A DNA stretch of 49,767 nt from an uncultured Mesorhizobium sp. (lineage in GTDB: Bacteria; Pseudomonadota; Alphaproteobacteria; Rhizobiales; Rhizobiaceae): the NCBI GenBank assembly GCA_937958475.1, contig CALFXR010000189.1, forward strand, positions 1 through 49,767, written 5' to 3'. The stretch's first letter is position 1; each line of letters opens with the position of its first letter. The position numbers and the translations under genes are program-made. The notes beneath the pieces were generated by a model. It had not been told where the DNA came from. It did not search any database and saw nothing but the letters and a program-made list of their open reading frames with translations. Of this stretch, positions 7,858 to 15,872 are shown piece after piece.

Positions 7858-8784
7858 TCATCGCGCGAGCAGGCCGTCCATCATGTCCTGATTCTCGTCA
7901 ACAGGATGCTTGATTCGCACCGAAAAGTTCTGGCCGAGCTTGCCGAACTCGCAGATGAAAAGAGCCTTGTTGCGCGAGGCGAGCCTGGTCGTCGAGCGCG
8001 CGAGCGCCGGCATTTCGAGAATCTGGCCGACCCGCAGCGCCGAAAGCGCGCCGAGGGACATCTGCTGCAGCGGAACCACCGCGTCGAGCGTCACCGTCGA
8101 GCGGCGCACTTCTTCGCCGAGCCTTTCGGTCCATTCGCCGCCCTGCTCGGCACCGGCAGCGTCTCCCGAACCGAGGGATTGCAGGAGCACGCGCTGGGGA
8201 AGGGTCATGACCACGCGGCCCGTGGATTTCGCGCCGCGGATCACGATCGGAATCCTGATGGCGGGGCCGTCGCGCAGGACGTGCTTGGCGATGTCGGGGC
8301 CGGTGAAGGCCTTCTGCACCGGCCGCCGAAGCTTCAGGGCGGACGCCGGGCCGTCCGCCGCCCCGGCTATCTCCTCGAAGACCGTCGTCATCATCTCCAG
8401 CTCGATCTCGGAAAGCGGACGGCCGATGGGCACCGCGGGGAACTCCGGATCGGCGCCGAGGAAGGCGCCGACGAGCAGCGAGACGCAATCGCTGTCCATG
8501 TCGAGCAGGAGCGCGTCGGGCGAGGATTGCGAGGCCGCAACGGCGACGGCGTGGCTCTCGCCGCTCTGCGACAGCGCCTGGGACATGCGCGCGATCTCGA
8601 TGCGCTCCAGCTCGAATTCGAGCGGAAAGGAGAGGTGATGGTTCAGGCGCTCGCCGAGATCCGCGACCGTCCGCTTGCCGAGCTTGCGACCCGCCTCGAC
8701 GACCTTGTCGGGCTCCCCCGTGTCGCCGACGAGGCGCTCGAGGATGTAGGCCCTCGCGTCCGCCGGACTGACTGCGCTCGCCAT
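7858..8784 (-). CDS. fliM: flagellar switch protein FliM
   Basis: FliM is the C-ring protein that links FliG to FliN and receives CheY-P. The 308-residue protein has the central CheC-like domain (about 45-215) and a C-terminal SpoA domain (about 230-305). The short N-terminus (MASAVSPADARAYILERLVG) does not show the classic LSQxEIDALL CheY-binding peptide of E. coli FliM. CheY binding must therefore use a diverged sequence, which I believe is common in rhizobia. The ATG at 8784 lies four bases after the motA stop, so translation is probably coupled. Confidence 0.94.
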   Translation of the reverse strand: MASAVSPADARAYILERLVGDTGEPDKVVEAGRKLGKRTVADLGERLNHHLSFPLEFELERIEIARMSQALSQSGESHAVAVAASQSSPDALLLDMDSDCVSLLVGAFLGADPEFPAVPIGRPLSEIELEMMTTVFEEIAGAADGPASALKLRRPVQKAFTGPDIAKHVLRDGPAIRIPIVIRGAKSTGRVVMTLPQRVLLQSLGSGDAAGAEQGGEWTERLGEEVRRSTVTLDAVVPLQQMSLGALSALRVGQILEMPALARSTTRLASRNKALFICEFGKLGQNFSVRIKHPVDENQDMMDGLLAR

Positions 8785-8788
8785 CGCC

Positions 8789-9664
8789 TCAGGCCGCCTT
8801 GTTCTCGGCGTGGCCGGCGTTCAGCGTGCTCTGCTCCACGGCGTCGATCGAGGGACGGTCGTAGGCGGAGATGGTCTTGCGGCCGAACTCCAGCGCCACC
8901 TGCGGCAGCGACCCGTTCATGTAGGCGAGAAGGGTCTGCTTGACGATCACATAGAGGCGGTTGCGCTTCTCGCGCACCGTCTTGACCTGCGTAGCGATCG
9001 GTCCGACGACCGAATAGGCCATGAAGATGCCGAGGAACGTCCCGACCAGCGCCGCGCCGATCAGGCCGCCGAGGATCTCCGGGGACTGGTCGAGCGCGCC
9101 CATCGCCTTCACGACGCCGAGAACGGCGGCGCAGATGCCGAGCGCTGGGAAGCCGTCGCCCATCGCCACCAGCGCATGATAGGCCTTCAGCTTGTCGCTG
9201 CGGATGGTGTGGATCTCTTCGTCCATCAGCGCCTCGATCTCGTGCGGCCGGGCGTTGCCGATGATGATGATGCGGCAGTAGTCGCAGATGAAATGCGTCA
9301 GGTCGTGGTTCTTCAGGACGGTCGGAAACGCCTGGAAGATCGCCGATTCCTCGGGATTGTCGATATGCGCCTCGACCTCGTTGCGCGACTTGGTGCGCAG
9401 CTCGCGCATGATGGCGTGGAGGATGCCGAGCGTCTCCAGATACTCCTGCTCCTTCGGCACGGAGTACTTGATGGCCTCGACGATGCCCTTGCCGGCGTCC
9501 TTCACCGTCTTCATCGGATTGGCGACGACGAAGGTGCCCAGCGCGGCGCCGCAGATGATCACGACTTCCCAGGGCTGGAACAGCACCTCGATGTGGCCGC
9601 CCATCGCCATGAAGCCGCCGAGCACGCAGCCGAGCGTGATGATGAGGCCGATGATAATTCCCAA
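8789..9664 (-). CDS. motA: flagellar motor stator protein MotA
   Basis: MotA forms, with MotB, the proton channel of the stator. The 291-residue protein starts at TTG 9664 (read as MGIIIGLIITLGCVLGG), preceded by AGGTG. The frame is open further upstream, but that sequence looks non-coding and the chosen start matches the known N-terminus of S. meliloti MotA as I recall it. It has four membrane segments. The cytoplasmic loop RTKSRNEVEAHIDNPEESAI carries the charged residues that meet FliG. The C-terminal region YMNGSLPQVALEFGRKTISA is strongly conserved. It is the first gene of the - strand operon, with a promoter motif about 35 bases upstream. Confidence 0.95.
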   Translation of the reverse strand: MGIIIGLIITLGCVLGGFMAMGGHIEVLFQPWEVVIICGAALGTFVVANPMKTVKDAGKGIVEAIKYSVPKEQEYLETLGILHAIMRELRTKSRNEVEAHIDNPEESAIFQAFPTVLKNHDLTHFICDYCRIIIIGNARPHEIEALMDEEIHTIRSDKLKAYHALVAMGDGFPALGICAAVLGVVKAMGALDQSPEILGGLIGAALVGTFLGIFMAYSVVGPIATQVKTVREKRNRLYVIVKQTLLAYMNGSLPQVALEFGRKTISAYDRPSIDAVEQSTLNAGHAENKAA

Positions 9665-9698
9665 GGGGCACCTATGCGCAGTTCGCCAGCGATGTTGA

Positions 9699-9722
9699 CG
9701 GGTAACAACCGTGCCTTGTGTG
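9699..9722 (-). promoter_or_regulatory. flagellar promoter motif upstream of motA
   Basis: On the - strand the sequence reads CACACAAG-N10-TACCCG. It fits the motif C(A/G)C(A/G)CAAG-N10-TANNN found before five other flagellar operons in this window. Its end lies 34 bases before the motA TTG. The last three bases of the -10-like element are the weakest match of the six. Confidence 0.5.
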
Positions 9723-9762
9723 AGGCTTGAATCCGCCGGCCCCGCAGCGGGCCGATCAGCTT

Positions 9763-9786
9763 CGCGCAAGGGCGGTGGGCTATGAC
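9763..9786 (+). promoter_or_regulatory. flagellar promoter motif upstream of the DUF1217-flgF-fliI run
   Basis: The sequence is CGCGCAAG-N10-TATGAC, ending 32 bases before the GTG of the next gene. The 16 bases ATCAGCTTCGCGCAAG (9755-9770) match the site before flgE at all but one position. It lies back to back with the motA site, 40 bases apart. Confidence 0.6.
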
Positions 9787-9818
9787 CGCGACCTGGACAC
9801 AGCCGGGAGACCGTCCGC

Positions 9819-10604
9819 GTGATCAACACCTATACGAGCTATCGCCTGATCAGCGCCGACATGACCAAGTCGATCGAGCGCATCAGCAACCAGCCCCAGG
9901 TCGAGCGCGAGACCGAATACTATCTGGAGAAGATCACCGACGTTAAGTCGATCGAGGATCTCATGGCCGACGAGCGGCTGTTCCGCTACGCGATGAAGGC
10001 GCACGGCCTCGAGGACATGAACTATGCCAAGGCGTTCATGGTCAAGGCGCTCGAGGGCGGCCTCGACGACGAGGACAGCTTCGCCAACAAGCTGACCGAC
10101 AAGCGCTATGCCGACTTCGTCGAGACCTTCAACTTCGTGCGCCACGGCGAAGCCACCACGGCGTTCACCCGCGCGCAGCAGGGAACGGTCGACAAGTACC
10201 TGCGCCAGACGCTCGAAGAGGACGCGGGAAACTCGAACGAGGGCGTGCGGCTGGCGCTCAACTTCGCCCGCAACGCGGGCGAGATCGAAACCGCCTACGA
10301 CATCCTTGCGAACACGGCCTATTCCAAGGTGGTTCGCACCGTGCTCGGACTGCCCGATTCGTTCGCGACCGCGGACATCGACAAGCAGGCGGCGATGATC
10401 GAGAAGCGCATCAATCTCGAGGATTTCCAGGACCCCGAGCTGCTCGACAAGTTCCTGTCCCGCTTCACCACCATGTGGGAACTGGAGAATCCGACCTCCA
10501 CGGAAAGCACCTCGATCGCCGCCCTATTCAGCCAGCCCGTCGAGTACGGCATCTCGTCCGACGTGATGCTGACGCTCCAGGGGCTCAAGCTGGGAGGCAG
10601 CTGA
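9819..10604 (+). CDS. DUF1217 family flagellar protein
   Basis: This 261-residue soluble protein belongs to the DUF1217 family found in flagellar loci of alphaproteobacteria. Its biochemical role is unknown. It begins MINTYTSYRLISADMTKSIE and is helical throughout, with a repeated theme of 'F...KLTDKRYADFVETFNF' and 'LLDKFLSRFTTMWELEN'. There is no signal peptide. The start is GTG at 9819, shortly after a shared flagellar promoter motif. The flgF GTG follows two bases after the stop, so the two are cotranscribed. Lying next to a rod gene it may help rod or hook assembly or export, which is inference only. Confidence 0.85.
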   Translation: MINTYTSYRLISADMTKSIERISNQPQVERETEYYLEKITDVKSIEDLMADERLFRYAMKAHGLEDMNYAKAFMVKALEGGLDDEDSFANKLTDKRYADFVETFNFVRHGEATTAFTRAQQGTVDKYLRQTLEEDAGNSNEGVRLALNFARNAGEIETAYDILANTAYSKVVRTVLGLPDSFATADIDKQAAMIEKRINLEDFQDPELLDKFLSRFTTMWELENPTSTESTSIAALFSQPVEYGISSDVMLTLQGLKLGGS

Positions 10605-10606
10605 AC

Positions 10607-11329
10607 GTGGAAAACGGTCTTTCCGTCGCCCTCTCCGCCCAGGTCGCGCTGGAGAACCGGCTCAACACGATCGCCGACAACGTCGCCAACGCCAACACCG
10701 TCGGCTTCCGCGCCACCAATGTGAAGTTCTCGGACCTGGTGTTCGGCGTCGGTGACAAGTCGATGGACTACGTCTCCCCCGGCGACACCTATCTGTCGCA
10801 GGCCACGGGTCCGATGCGCGAGACGGGCAACCCCTTCGATTTCGCCGTGCAGGGCGACGCCTGGTTCGCCATCCAGACGCCGGCGGGCACGGTGATGACG
10901 CGCGACGGGCGCTTCGTCATGCGCGACACCGGCGACCTGGTCACGCTCGAGGGCAACGCGGTCCTCGACGCAGGCGGCGCGGCGATCCAGCTCAACCCGC
11001 GCGAGGGCGCACCGACGGCCGGCGCCGACGGCTCGCTTCGCCAGAACGGCCAGCTGATCGGCGCGATCGGGCTCTACCAGTTCGATCCGGGCCCGAACTT
11101 CACGCGCTACGGAAATTCCGGCGTCATTCCCGACCAGCCGCCGCAACCGATCGTCGACCGCGGCGACGTCGGCGTCGTCCAGGGTTTCGTCGAGGACTCC
11201 AACGTCAATCCGGTGAAGGAGATGACGCGGCTGATCATGGTCCAGCGCGCCTTCGAGAACGCCGCGGCGCTGGTCCGGGCGAGCGAGTCCACCTACACGG
11301 ACGCGATCAAGACGCTCGGCTCGAAATAG
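10607..11329 (+). CDS. flgF: flagellar proximal rod protein FlgF
   Basis: FlgF is one of the proximal rod subunits. The 240-residue protein has the N-terminal axial-protein helix with NRLNTIADNVANANTVGF and the C-terminal helix VKEMTRLIMVQRAFENAAAL, both standard for rod/hook proteins. The middle domain resembles FlgG/FlgE (GDAWFAIQTPAGTVMTRDG). The start is GTG at 10607, two bases after the preceding stop. A longer in-frame reading upstream overlaps the DUF1217 gene and is not credible. FliI follows after 14 bases. Confidence 0.93.
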   Translation: MENGLSVALSAQVALENRLNTIADNVANANTVGFRATNVKFSDLVFGVGDKSMDYVSPGDTYLSQATGPMRETGNPFDFAVQGDAWFAIQTPAGTVMTRDGRFVMRDTGDLVTLEGNAVLDAGGAAIQLNPREGAPTAGADGSLRQNGQLIGAIGLYQFDPGPNFTRYGNSGVIPDQPPQPIVDRGDVGVVQGFVEDSNVNPVKEMTRLIMVQRAFENAAALVRASESTYTDAIKTLGSK

Positions 11330-11343
11330 GCCGCCGCTAGGGA

Positions 11344-12780
11344 ATGAACGCCGCCCTCGCCAGGAAGAAGCAGAAGGAAGCGCCGCCGGCCGCGCCGGCG
11401 CGCGCCTCGGAACTGCGCGCAGACGATCCGCTCGCCGCGCTGGAGCGCGCCTTCCGCGGCTTCCGCAACACGGGAGCGTCCATCCTGAAGCGCGGCGGCC
11501 GCGTCAACGAGGTGTCGTCCACCCACTACAAGGTGCTCGGCCTGTCCAGCGGCGTCCGCCTCGGCGACATCGTCTACAGCCCGTCGCACCCTTCCGAAGG
11601 GTCGGGCGAGGTCGTCCAGATCACCCTCGACGAAGTGGTGGTCTCTCCCTACGGCAAATCGACCGAAATGCGGGTCGGCGACGCGGTCTTCACCAATGGT
11701 CCGCTGACGCTGACGCCGGGCGCCTCATGGAGGGGGCGCGCCGTCGATGCGCTGGGCCGCCCGATCGACGGCGGGCCGCCGCTGGTCCCCGACGCGATCC
11801 CGTCGGAACGGATCGATGGCGTCCCCGGCGCCCTGTCGCGGCAGCGCGTCGACAAGCCGTTCCTCACCGGCGTCCGCGTCATCGACATCTTCACGCCGCT
11901 CTGCTTCGGCCAGCGCATGGGCGTCTTCGCCGGATCGGGCGTCGGCAAGTCGACGCTGCTCGCCATGCTGGCGGCGGCCTCGGCCTTCGACACGGTCGTC
12001 GTCGCGCTCGTCGGCGAGCGCGGCCGCGAGGTGCGCGAGTTCCTCGAGGACACGATCGGCGCCGAGAGCATGGCCAAGACCGTCGCCGTCGTCGCCACCA
12101 GCGACGAGAGCGCGATGATGCGCCGCCGCGCGCCGGACACGGCCATGCGCGTGGCCGAGCACTTCCGCGACCGCGGCGACAGCGTCCTGCTGCTGCTCGA
12201 TTCGATCACCCGCTTCGCCCACGCGCTGCGCGAGGTGGCGATCGGCACGGGCGAACCGCCGGTGGCGCGCGGCTATCCGTCCTCGGTCTTCACCGACCTG
12301 CCGAAGCTGCTCGAGCGGGCCGGCCCCGGCCGGGCGGGCACCGGCTCGATCACCGCGATCCTCTCGGTCCTCGTCGATGGCGACGACCACAACGACCCCG
12401 TGGCCGATTCCGTGCGCGGCATCCTCGACGGGCACATCGTGCTCGAACGTTCGATTGCCGAGCAGGGCCGCTACCCGTCGGTCAACCCGCTGTCGTCGAT
12501 CTCGCGGCTGGCGCCGAAGGCCTGGAGCGACGACCAGAAGATGGTCGTCTCCAAGCTCCGCGCCATGATCGCCCGGTTCGAGGACACCCGCGACATCCGC
12601 CTGATCGGCGCCTACCAGCCCGGCAACGATGCCGAGGTCGACATCGCCGTGGCCCAGGTGCCGGTCATCTACGAGGCGTTGAACCAGTCGCCGAAGGACG
12701 GTCCGTCGGACGACGCCTTCAGCGATCTCGCCCGGTTTCTGAAGAAGCAGGACAAGCCGCATGTGGCCAAGGCGGGCTAA
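11344..12780 (+). CDS. fliI: flagellum-specific ATPase FliI
   Basis: FliI is the cytoplasmic ATPase that unloads chaperones and substrates for the type III export gate. The 478-residue protein carries Walker A GSGVGKST at residues 197-204, a Walker B strand in VLLLLDSITRFAHA and the F1-beta-like GERGREVREFLED segment. The N-terminal 40 residues are Lys/Ala-rich and would bind the FliH-type stator, for which a candidate is at 22647-23303. The last 20 bases overlap the start of the next gene. Confidence 0.97.
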   Translation: MNAALARKKQKEAPPAAPARASELRADDPLAALERAFRGFRNTGASILKRGGRVNEVSSTHYKVLGLSSGVRLGDIVYSPSHPSEGSGEVVQITLDEVVVSPYGKSTEMRVGDAVFTNGPLTLTPGASWRGRAVDALGRPIDGGPPLVPDAIPSERIDGVPGALSRQRVDKPFLTGVRVIDIFTPLCFGQRMGVFAGSGVGKSTLLAMLAAASAFDTVVVALVGERGREVREFLEDTIGAESMAKTVAVVATSDESAMMRRRAPDTAMRVAEHFRDRGDSVLLLLDSITRFAHALREVAIGTGEPPVARGYPSSVFTDLPKLLERAGPGRAGTGSITAILSVLVDGDDHNDPVADSVRGILDGHIVLERSIAEQGRYPSVNPLSSISRLAPKAWSDDQKMVVSKLRAMIARFEDTRDIRLIGAYQPGNDAEVDIAVAQVPVIYEALNQSPKDGPSDDAFSDLARFLKKQDKPHVAKAG

Positions 12781-13393
12781 GGACCGGATCGCGGCCGTAC
12801 CGGAAAGGCCGCTGGCGGGTTCGGCAAAGCCGCCGGCGGGCCCGGCGAAGCCGCTGGCGTCGCAGCGCGTGCGGCCGCCCAAGCGCGCCCGACTGACGGA
12901 AGACATCCTGCTCGGCCTGTTCGGGATCGCGCTCGGCCTCGGCAGCGCGTTCTTCCCCTGGTACGTCTTCTTCAACCAGGAGAAGTTCGGCATCCGCGCC
13001 GTCAAGCTCGACAGCGGGATCCAGACGGTGGACGGCCTCTCCTCCAGCACGCCGCAGATGCCCAGGATCGCCGATCCGGCCGAGATCAAGGAGATCACCA
13101 GCCTCGATCTCGACCGGCTGCCGACCGGCACGACGCCGCAGGACGAGCGGGACGAGCAGGCCACGGGCAGCGTCCCGGCGATCGTCGAGCAGCCCTACCC
13201 CCACCATGAAGCCGAGTTCCGCGTCATCCACATCGAGAACGGCCGCGCCATGATCGAGGACGATTCGGGACTGTGGATCGTGCAGCGCGGCTCGACGCTG
13301 CCCGACATGACCAAGGTGACCTCGATCGAGCAGCGCGACAGCGGCTGGGTGGTCGTCACCAGCGGCAAGCGCGTGCTCGCCATCACCCCCTGA
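12761..13393 (+). CDS. single-pass membrane protein of the flagellar cluster, unknown function
   Basis: This 210-residue protein has a basic, Pro/Ala-rich N-terminus with repeated 'AKPxAGPAKP' units, one membrane segment at about residues 50-71 (LGLFGIALGLGSAFFPWYVF) and a periplasmic remainder. The C-terminal 70 residues (AEFRVIHIENGRAMIEDDSG) look beta-rich. Its ATG lies 20 bases inside the fliI end. A flagellar promoter motif at 13419-13442 separates it from flgB. I recall an unnamed gene at the same place in rhizobial flagellar loci, but no domain is recognised. Confidence 0.75.
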   Translation: MWPRRAKDRIAAVPERPLAGSAKPPAGPAKPLASQRVRPPKRARLTEDILLGLFGIALGLGSAFFPWYVFFNQEKFGIRAVKLDSGIQTVDGLSSSTPQMPRIADPAEIKEITSLDLDRLPTGTTPQDERDEQATGSVPAIVEQPYPHHEAEFRVIHIENGRAMIEDDSGLWIVQRGSTLPDMTKVTSIEQRDSGWVVVTSGKRVLAITP

Positions 13394-13418
13394 TCCGCCG
13401 CCGTCTTCGCGCAAGGCC

Positions 13419-13442
13419 CGCGCAAGACTGCCCGCCTACTGT
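13419..13442 (+). promoter_or_regulatory. flagellar promoter motif upstream of flgB
   Basis: CGCGCAAG-N10-TACTGT lies 25 bases before the flgB ATG. A second CGCGCAAG at 13408-13415 lacks the TA element at the right distance, so the site starting at 13419 is the better candidate. Confidence 0.6.
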
Positions 13443-13467
13443 TCCATGCGAGTTCACGGAATCTGCA

Positions 13468-13848
13468 ATGGAACCTGTCCAGCTTTTCGATCTCGCTTCG
13501 CAGCAGGCGCGCTGGCTCTCCGTGCGCCAGGCGGTGATCGCCGGCAACGTCGCGAACGCGAACACGGCCGGTTTCCGGCCGCTGGACGTCGAGCCCTTCG
13601 CCACGGTGCTGAGCAAGGCGACGCCGTCGATGGCGGCGACCGACGCCCAGCACCTGGGCGGCGAGGATTTCGGCTCGTCGATCGGCTTCAACGAACAGGA
13701 CGCCGACGTTCCGGTGCGCCCGTCGGGCAATTCCGTCCGGCTCGAGGACGAGCTCGTCAAGGCGGGGGAGATCAGGCGCGGCTTCGAGCTGAACACCGCC
13801 ATCGTCAAGGCCTTCCACCGCATGATCCTCATGGCCGCGAGAAGCTGA
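13468..13848 (+). CDS. flgB: flagellar proximal rod protein FlgB
   Basis: FlgB is a proximal rod subunit. The 126-residue protein carries the signature VIAGNVANANTAGFRPLDVE near residues 24-43 and a C-terminal helix (ELNTAIVKAFHRMILMAARS). I use ATG at 13468 because a flagellar promoter motif ends 25 bases upstream. An upstream open frame has no support. flgC starts two bases after the stop, giving the conserved flgB-flgC-fliE order. Confidence 0.94.
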   Translation: MEPVQLFDLASQQARWLSVRQAVIAGNVANANTAGFRPLDVEPFATVLSKATPSMAATDAQHLGGEDFGSSIGFNEQDADVPVRPSGNSVRLEDELVKAGEIRRGFELNTAIVKAFHRMILMAARS

Positions 13849-13850
13849 CA

Positions 13851-14270
13851 ATGGATCCGATCGCCACCGCCCTGAAAGTCGCCGCCTCCGGATTGCACGC
13901 CCAGTCGGAGCGGTTGAGGATCATCTCGGAAAACCTCGCCAACGCCCAGTCGACCGGCAACACGCCCGGTTCGGATCCCTACCAGCGCAAGACCATCGCG
14001 TTCGCCGCGGAAGTCGACCGGGTGAACGGCGGCGAGTTCGTCCGCATCGCCGACATCGCGCGCGACGAGTCGGCTTTCCCGGTCGAGTTCGATCCCGGCC
14101 ACGAGGCCGCCGACGACGCAGGCTACGTGAAGCTGCCCAATGTCAACACGCTGGTCGAGATGGCGGACATGAGCGAGGCGAACCGCGCCTACGAAGCCAA
14201 CCTTCAGGTCATCAAGCAGGCCCGCGACCTGATCTCGATGACGATCGACCTCATGAGGAGTCAAGGCTGA
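13851..14270 (+). CDS. flgC: flagellar proximal rod protein FlgC
   Basis: FlgC is a proximal rod subunit of 139 residues. It has SERLRIISENLANAQSTGNT near the N-terminus and VNTLVEMADMSEANRAYEAN toward the C-terminus, both family hallmarks. The ATG follows the flgB stop after two bases. The TGATG junction couples it to fliE. Confidence 0.96.
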   Translation: MDPIATALKVAASGLHAQSERLRIISENLANAQSTGNTPGSDPYQRKTIAFAAEVDRVNGGEFVRIADIARDESAFPVEFDPGHEAADDAGYVKLPNVNTLVEMADMSEANRAYEANLQVIKQARDLISMTIDLMRSQG

Positions 14271-14593
14271 TGAACCCGATCTCGATCATCGGAGGGATCG
14301 CCCAGAGCGGCGCCCTGTCGTCGATCGCCGACGCCATCTCCGGCAATGCCGGGGCAGCGGCACCGATCGGCGGCACGAATTTCCTCGACGCGCTCGGCGG
14401 CGCGGCGGGCAAGATCGTCGACACGCTGAAGCGCTCCGAGCAGCTTTCCATCGACGCGCTCGCCGGCGGCAACGTCCATGCCCGCGACGTCGCGGATGCG
14501 GTGATGAGCGCCGAGCAGTCGTTGCAGGCGGCGATCGCGATCCGCGACAAGATCGTCAGCGCCTATCTCGAAGTCAGCCGCATGGCGATCTGA
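14270..14593 (+). CDS. fliE: flagellar hook-basal body protein FliE
   Basis: FliE connects the MS ring to the proximal rod. The 107-residue protein has the conserved C-terminal half (DVADAVMSAEQSLQAAIAIRDKIVSAYLEVSRMAI). It overlaps flgC by one base and precedes flgG by 11 bases, within the rod operon. Confidence 0.95.
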   Translation: MNPISIIGGIAQSGALSSIADAISGNAGAAAPIGGTNFLDALGGAAGKIVDTLKRSEQLSIDALAGGNVHARDVADAVMSAEQSLQAAIAIRDKIVSAYLEVSRMAI

Positions 14594-14604
14594 GGAATAA
14601 ATCG

Positions 14605-15393
14605 ATGAGAGCTCTCGCCATCGCCGCCACCGGCATGAACGCCCAGCAGCTGAATCTGGAAGTCATCGCCAACAACATCGCCAACATCAACACGACCGGC
14701 TTCAAGCGGGCCCGCGCCGAGTTCACCGACCTGCTCTACCAGGCGGAGCGGCTGGAGGGCGTTCCCAACCGGGCCAACCAGAGCGTCATCCCCGAAGGCG
14801 CCCATGTCGGCCTCGGCGTGAAGACCGCCGCGATCCGCAACATCCACATCCAGGGATCGCTGACCAGCACCGACAACAAGTTCGACCTGGCCATCGTCGG
14901 AAACGGCTGGTTCCAGATCGAGGGCGCCGACGGCCAGACCCGCTACACCCGCGCCGGCTCCCTGAACACCAATGCGGACGGCCAGATCGTCACCGCCGAC
15001 GGCTTCACCGTGTCGCCGGCGATCACCATCCCTGTGAACACGGTCGAGGTGATCATCAACAAGACCGGCCAGGTGTTCGCGCGTATCGACGGCCAGACGG
15101 CGCTGCAGAACCTCGGCCAGCTCACCCTTGCCACCTTCGCCAACGAGGCCGGCCTGACTCCGCTCGGCGACAATCTCTTCCAGGAATCGCCCGCCTCCGG
15201 CACCGCCGTCGTCGGCGTCCCCGGCGATCCGGGCTTCGGCACGGTCGAACAGGGCTATCTGGAGAACTCGAACGTCGATCCGGTGAAGGAAATCACCGAG
15301 CTGATCTCGGCGCAGCGCGCCTACGAGATGAATTCCAAGGTCATCCAGGCGGCCGACGAAATGGCTGCGGTGGTGTCGAAGAACATACGGTAG
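14605..15393 (+). CDS. flgG: flagellar distal rod protein FlgG
   Basis: FlgG builds the distal rod that passes through the peptidoglycan and outer-membrane rings. The 262-residue length is exactly typical. The N-terminus has LEVIANNIANINTTGFKRAR, and the C-terminus has the conserved EQGYLENSNVDPVKEITELI followed by QRAYEMNSKVIQAADEM. A GAGGAAT ribosome site precedes the ATG. Confidence 0.97.
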   Translation: MRALAIAATGMNAQQLNLEVIANNIANINTTGFKRARAEFTDLLYQAERLEGVPNRANQSVIPEGAHVGLGVKTAAIRNIHIQGSLTSTDNKFDLAIVGNGWFQIEGADGQTRYTRAGSLNTNADGQIVTADGFTVSPAITIPVNTVEVIINKTGQVFARIDGQTALQNLGQLTLATFANEAGLTPLGDNLFQESPASGTAVVGVPGDPGFGTVEQGYLENSNVDPVKEITELISAQRAYEMNSKVIQAADEMAAVVSKNIR

Positions 15394-15398
15394 CCGAT

Positions 15399-15872
15399 AT
15401 GCCCCGCGTCTCCAGGTCCAGGCTTCGTCTGCTGGCGGCAGCCGCGATCGCCCTCGCCTGCGCGGGGGCGCCGGTGCTTGCCGACGAATTCGCAGTGGTC
15501 ACCAACCGCGTCGTCTATCCCGGCGAGGTCATCACCATGGCGATGGTCGAGGAAGTGCCGCTGGTGCGCGGAAACCGCAATCTCGGGCCGATCTACCAGC
15601 AGGCCGGGCTGATCGACGGAAAGGTCGCGCGGCGGACCATCCTGCCCGGTCGCATCATTCCGGAGAACGCCGTCCGCCCGGCCTACCTGGTCCAGGTCGG
15701 CAAGCCGGTGGAGATCGTCTACAACGACGGCGGCCTGGTCATCAACGCCACCGCCGTGCCGCTCCAGGCCGGCGCCGCAGGCGACGTCATCACGCTGCGC
15801 AACATCGACAGCGGACGCACCTTCTCCGGAACGGTCATGGCCGACGGCACCATCAGGGTCGGCGCCTCATGA
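15399..15872 (+). CDS. flgA: P-ring assembly chaperone FlgA
   Basis: FlgA is a periplasmic chaperone that helps FlgI assemble the P ring. The 157-residue protein has a signal peptide (basic start, then LLAAAAIALACAGAPVLA, cleavage near residue 28). A SAF-like domain follows, with VTNRVVYPGEVITMAMVEEV, and a C-terminal repeat domain (VQVGKPVEIVYNDGGLVINA). It is shorter than enterobacterial FlgA, which I believe is usual for rhizobia. Its stop overlaps the flgI start (ATGA), so chaperone and client are coupled. Confidence 0.93.
   Translation: MPRVSRSRLRLLAAAAIALACAGAPVLADEFAVVTNRVVYPGEVITMAMVEEVPLVRGNRNLGPIYQQAGLIDGKVARRTILPGRIIPENAVRPAYLVQVGKPVEIVYNDGGLVINATAVPLQAGAAGDVITLRNIDSGRTFSGTVMADGTIRVGAS

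Noticed and set aside
5289..8943. Very long open frames on the + strand opposite flhB, fliG, fliN and fliM
   Set aside because: They are antisense to clear flagellar genes, rich in Arg/Asp/Gly/His and without recognisable domains. Such frames are expected in high-GC DNA with GC-rich third codon positions.
13408..13415. An additional CGCGCAAG before flgB
   Set aside because: There is no TA element ten bases downstream. The overlapping copy at 13419 fits the motif.
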